Position numbers and translations under genes: made by a program. A stretch of 64,000 nucleotides of DNA, taken from assembly GCF_005796205.1 (NCBI RefSeq), contig NZ_VAHN01000016.1, forward strand, positions 1-64,000, written 5' to 3'. The notes under the pieces were generated by a model. That model saw nothing but the letters and a program-made list of their open reading frames with translations. It was not told the origin of the DNA and did not search any database. How positions within the stretch are numbered: position 1 is the first letter of the stretch; every line of letters starts with the position of its first letter. The DNA comes from Pseudarthrobacter sp. NamE2 (GTDB taxonomy: Bacteria > Actinomycetota > Actinomycetes > Actinomycetales > Micrococcaceae). Shown one piece after another: positions 61,895-64,000 of this stretch.

Positions 61895-63607
61895 CTAGGC
61901 CTTTGCTGCCGCTGCTGCCGTGAGCGGGGCGCCGTTACGTTCCAGGGGGCTGAGGCCGTGCCGGTAGAACTCAGCGTACTGCGGCGCCAGGGGCTTCTTG
62001 CCGGCGATCAGGTCGGCGGCCTTTTCCGCCAGCATCATCACGGGGGCGTAAATGTTGCCGTTGGTGACGTAGGGCATGGCGGAGGCATCCACCACGCGCA
62101 GGCCGCTGGTGCCGTGCACGGTCATGTCCAGCGGGTTCACGACTGCCATGGGATCCGAGTCCGGGCCCATCTTCGCGGTGCAGGAGGGATGCAGCGCCGT
62201 TTCGGCGTCGCGGGCCACCCAGTCCAGGATCTCCGCATCCGTCTGCACGGCCTTGCCAGGAGAGAGCTCGCCGCCGTTGAAGGGCAGCATGGCGGACTGG
62301 CCGAGGATGTCGCGGGCAACGTGAATGGCCTCCACCCATTCGCGCCGGTCCTGGTCCGTGGAGAGGTAGTTGAAGACCATGGACGGATGCACCGTGGGAT
62401 CGGTGGACTTGATCTTCAGCGTGCCCCGGGCGTCCGAGTACATGGGGCCGATGTGCACCTGGTAGCCGTGCTTCGCATCCGCCTTCTGGCCGTCATAGCG
62501 GACGGCCACCGGGAGGAAGTGGAACATCAGGTTGGGGTACGCCACGTCCTCGTTGGACCGGACGAAACCGCCGCCTTCGAAGTGGTTGGTGGACGCCGGA
62601 CCCTTCCGGCCGAACAGCCACTGCATGCCGATCCACGGCATGCGCCAGACGTCCAGGGCCGGCTGCATGGACACCGGCTGGGTGCAGGCGTGCTGGATGT
62701 AGACCTCCAGGTGGTCCTGCAGGTTCTGGCCGACGCCGGGCAGGTTGACCACGGAGTTGATGCCCAACGAGTTCAGGTGCTGCGCATCGCCGATGCCGCT
62801 GAGCTGCAGCAGCTGCGGGGTGTTGATGGCGCCGCCGGCCAGGATCACCTCGCCCGCGTTCACCTGGTGGGTCTTGCCGTTGCGACGGTAGGTGACGCCG
62901 GTTGCCACGTTCCCCTTGAAGTTGACCTTGGTGACCAGCGCGCGGGTGAGGACGGTCAGGTTGCCCCGGCCGAAGTTTGGCCGCAGGTAGGCGCGGGACG
63001 CGGAGAGCCGCTGGCCCTTGTGGACGTTGCGGTCAAAGGCGGCGAAGCCTTCCTGGCGGTAACCGTTGACGTCGTCCGTCAGCGGGTAGCCGGCTTCCTG
63101 CGCGGCGGCGAAGAACGCCTGGAACAGCGGGTTGGTGGCGGGGCCGCGTTCCAGGACCAGCGGACCGTCGTGGCCGCGGAGTTCGTCTTCGGGGTCTGCG
63201 GCGAGCGCGTTTTCCATCCGGTTGAAGTAGGGCAGGCAGTGCGCGAAGTCCCAGGTTTCCATGCCGGCGTCGGCACCCCAGCGCTCGTAGTCGAGCGGGT
63301 TTCCGCGCTGGAAGATCATGCCGTTGATGGAGCTCGAGCCGCCAAGGACCTTGCCGCGTGCGTGTGCCACCCGGCGGCCGCCCATGTAGGGCTCGGGATC
63401 CGACTGGTACCGCCAGTCGTAAAGCGGATTGCCGCTGGGGAAGGTCAGCGCGGCGGGCATCTGGATAAAGAGGTCCCACGGATAGTCGCTGCGTCCGGCC
63501 TCAAGGACCAGGACGCTGCTGTTGCCTCCGTCGCTCAGCCGGTCGGCCAGCACGGAACCCGCGCTGCCGCCGCCGACGATGACGTAGTCGTAAGTGGTTG
63601 TGGTCAT
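61895..63607 (-). CDS. betA: choline dehydrogenase (GMC oxidoreductase)
   Basis: A 570-residue FAD enzyme oxidising choline to betaine aldehyde. FAD dinucleotide motif [18 protein letters not shown] at the N-terminus, GMC signature 1 [18 protein letters not shown], signature 2 [22 protein letters not shown], and the catalytic His region [11 protein letters not shown] with the second residue in [30 protein letters not shown]. It is first in the operon, about 57 bp before betB, behind a paired-operator promoter at 63742-63794. Confidence 0.94.
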   Translation of the reverse strand: MTTTTYDYVIVGGGSAGSVLADRLSDGGNSSVLVLEAGRSDYPWDLFIQMPAALTFPSGNPLYDWRYQSDPEPYMGGRRVAHARGKVLGGSSSINGMIFQRGNPLDYERWGADAGMETWDFAHCLPYFNRMENALAADPEDELRGHDGPLVLERGPATNPLFQAFFAAAQEAGYPLTDDVNGYRQEGFAAFDRNVHKGQRLSASRAYLRPNFGRGNLTVLTRALVTKVNFKGNVATGVTYRRNGKTHQVNAGEVILAGGAINTPQLLQLSGIGDAQHLNSLGINSVVNLPGVGQNLQDHLEVYIQHACTQPVSMQPALDVWRMPWIGMQWLFGRKGPASTNHFEGGGFVRSNEDVAYPNLMFHFLPVAVRYDGQKADAKHGYQVHIGPMYSDARGTLKIKSTDPTVHPSMVFNYLSTDQDRREWVEAIHVARDILGQSAMLPFNGGELSPGKAVQTDAEILDWVARDAETALHPSCTAKMGPDSDPMAVVNPLDMTVHGTSGLRVVDASAMPYVTNGNIYAPVMMLAEKAADLIAGKKPLAPQYAEFYRHGLSPLERNGAPLTAAAAAKA

Positions 63608-63741
63608 GCTGCAAACTCTCCTTCTACCTGGTGCCGGTCATTGGCCCAGGGCGGGTCGTCGTTCTTCCGAAAGCGAAAGGTTGACCGTGTTAGCCGGAGA
63701 ATCCGCGGTATTCCCTGGTGTGGCGTAGGTCATAACCAAGG

Positions 63742-63770
63742 AGATTAGTGCAGCTTGAACAAGTGTTCAA
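63742..63770 (-). promoter_or_regulatory. predicted promoter of the bet operon
   Basis: On the minus strand TTGAAC (63765-63770) and TAATCT (63742-63747) are separated by exactly 17 nt, giving a 5' leader of about 130 nt before betA. The -35 box lies inside the upstream palindrome, so a repressor bound there would block RNA polymerase. Confidence 0.6.
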
Positions 63771-63794
63771 TAGGAAAACTGGACAAATGTTCAA
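63755..63794. promoter_or_regulatory. two tandem palindromic operators upstream of betA
   Basis: TTGAACAAGTGTTCAA (63755-63770) is a perfect 7+2+7 palindrome. CTGGACAAATGTTCAA (63779-63794) is an imperfect copy with centre 24 bp away. Such paired sites are typical for TetR/BetI-like repressors of choline genes. No regulator gene is inside the window. Confidence 0.7.
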
Positions 63795-63972
63795 AATTTA
63801 CGGGCGTGAAACATCAAAGGCGCGGTGGCCTGCGGAAACGGGCGGCCGGGCGTCAAAAATGTCGTGCTTCCGGCCGAATATGACAGCGCGTCATTGCCGG
63901 CGCACGCCGATGGGCGGCGCGGCCGGATGCGGCCACGCGGGAAGAGTCGCGGGAAAGGTGATGGAACCGCCG

Positions 63973-64000
63973 CTAGGCGGCGAAGGCGATTTCTTCGGTC
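63973..64000 (-). CDS. possible 3' end of a gene entering from the right
   Basis: On the minus strand the window edge reads ...TEEIAFAA followed by TAG (63973-63975). If real, this is the end of the next gene upstream of the bet operon, perhaps its transporter or regulator. Only eight codons are visible. Confidence 0.3.

Larger units (their letters stand above)
63608..63972. other. intergenic region upstream of betA
   Basis: Apart from the promoter and operators at 63742-63794, I see no gene here. The part from 63800 to 63972 contains only short GC-rich inverted pieces and no convincing start codon with ribosome site on either strand. Confidence 0.6.

Noticed and set aside
61958..63748. A 596-codon plus-strand open frame opposite betA
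   Set aside because: Antisense to an intact choline dehydrogenase and covers its promoter; no ribosome site.
1..64000. CRISPR array, insertion sequence, prophage, integrase, rRNA or tRNA genes
   Set aside because: No regularly spaced repeats, transposase or integrase motifs, and no cloverleaf-like sequence were seen; the area beside serS was examined and contains no recognisable tRNA.

Overview
The window is high-GC actinobacterial DNA. The gene order dacB - zinc metalloprotease (DUF2342) - tilS - hpt - ftsH - folE - folP - folB - folK - DUF3180 - two PH-domain proteins - DUF2520 protein - panC is typical of Micrococcaceae. Together with LysE/LysG, a GAF-ANTAR regulator, bifunctional phosphoketolase and small disordered stress-type proteins it suggests Arthrobacter or Pseudarthrobacter. 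I see no insertion sequence, prophage, CRISPR array, rRNA or tRNA gene; the window reads as ordinary chromosome.

Layout. 1-1300: a possible gene end, a TetR regulator and a small unknown gene. 1301-15484 (minus strand): the long folate / cell-envelope / purine-salvage / tRNA-modification cluster, with many 4-20 bp gene overlaps. 15641-25510: inorganic pyrophosphatase, phosphoketolase, an unknown HTH protein, a histidine phosphatase, a HAD phosphatase, seryl-tRNA synthetase, a lipid kinase, prephenate dehydratase and a rhodanese. 25698-36609: amidase, small unknown genes, LapA-like and DUF4190 membrane proteins, the divergent lysine/arginine exporter and its LysR regulator, a NERD protein, phosphoglucomutase, a 2H phosphoesterase, a RutE-like reductase and a uracil permease. 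36622-46604: GDSL hydrolase with GAF-ANTAR regulator, glycosyltransferase, and a general-stress-like block (disordered protein, SDR, DUF6328, DUF6766, secreted anchor protein, MBL hydrolase), then glycerate kinase, SDR and small unknowns. 46739-52624: methyltransferase and a signalling block (STAS-like gene with two apparent frameshifts, receiver-GAF histidine kinase, GGDEF-EAL protein, EAL protein). 52711-58431: two disordered proteins, GDPD, HAD phosphatase, an SOS-controlled umuDC pair and a second lipid kinase. 58557-63607: choline-to-glycine-betaine operon (betA, betB, permease) with paired operators upstream.

Most notable signals. (i) Two intergenic palindromes 31 kb apart share half-site sequence and a 14-nt spacer, which indicates a repeat family. 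(ii) A GTAAG-N4-CTTAC-like motif recurs in front of small unknown or stress-type genes. (iii) The LysR regulator of the amino-acid exporter has no ATG/GTG/TTG in front of its HTH; the only codon at the expected start is ATA, exactly where a leaderless AUG should lie. (iv) The STAS-like gene beside the histidine kinase carries two opposite one-base shifts, both in G runs. (v) Convergent gene pairs are repeatedly separated by long, near-perfect hairpins of unrelated sequence.
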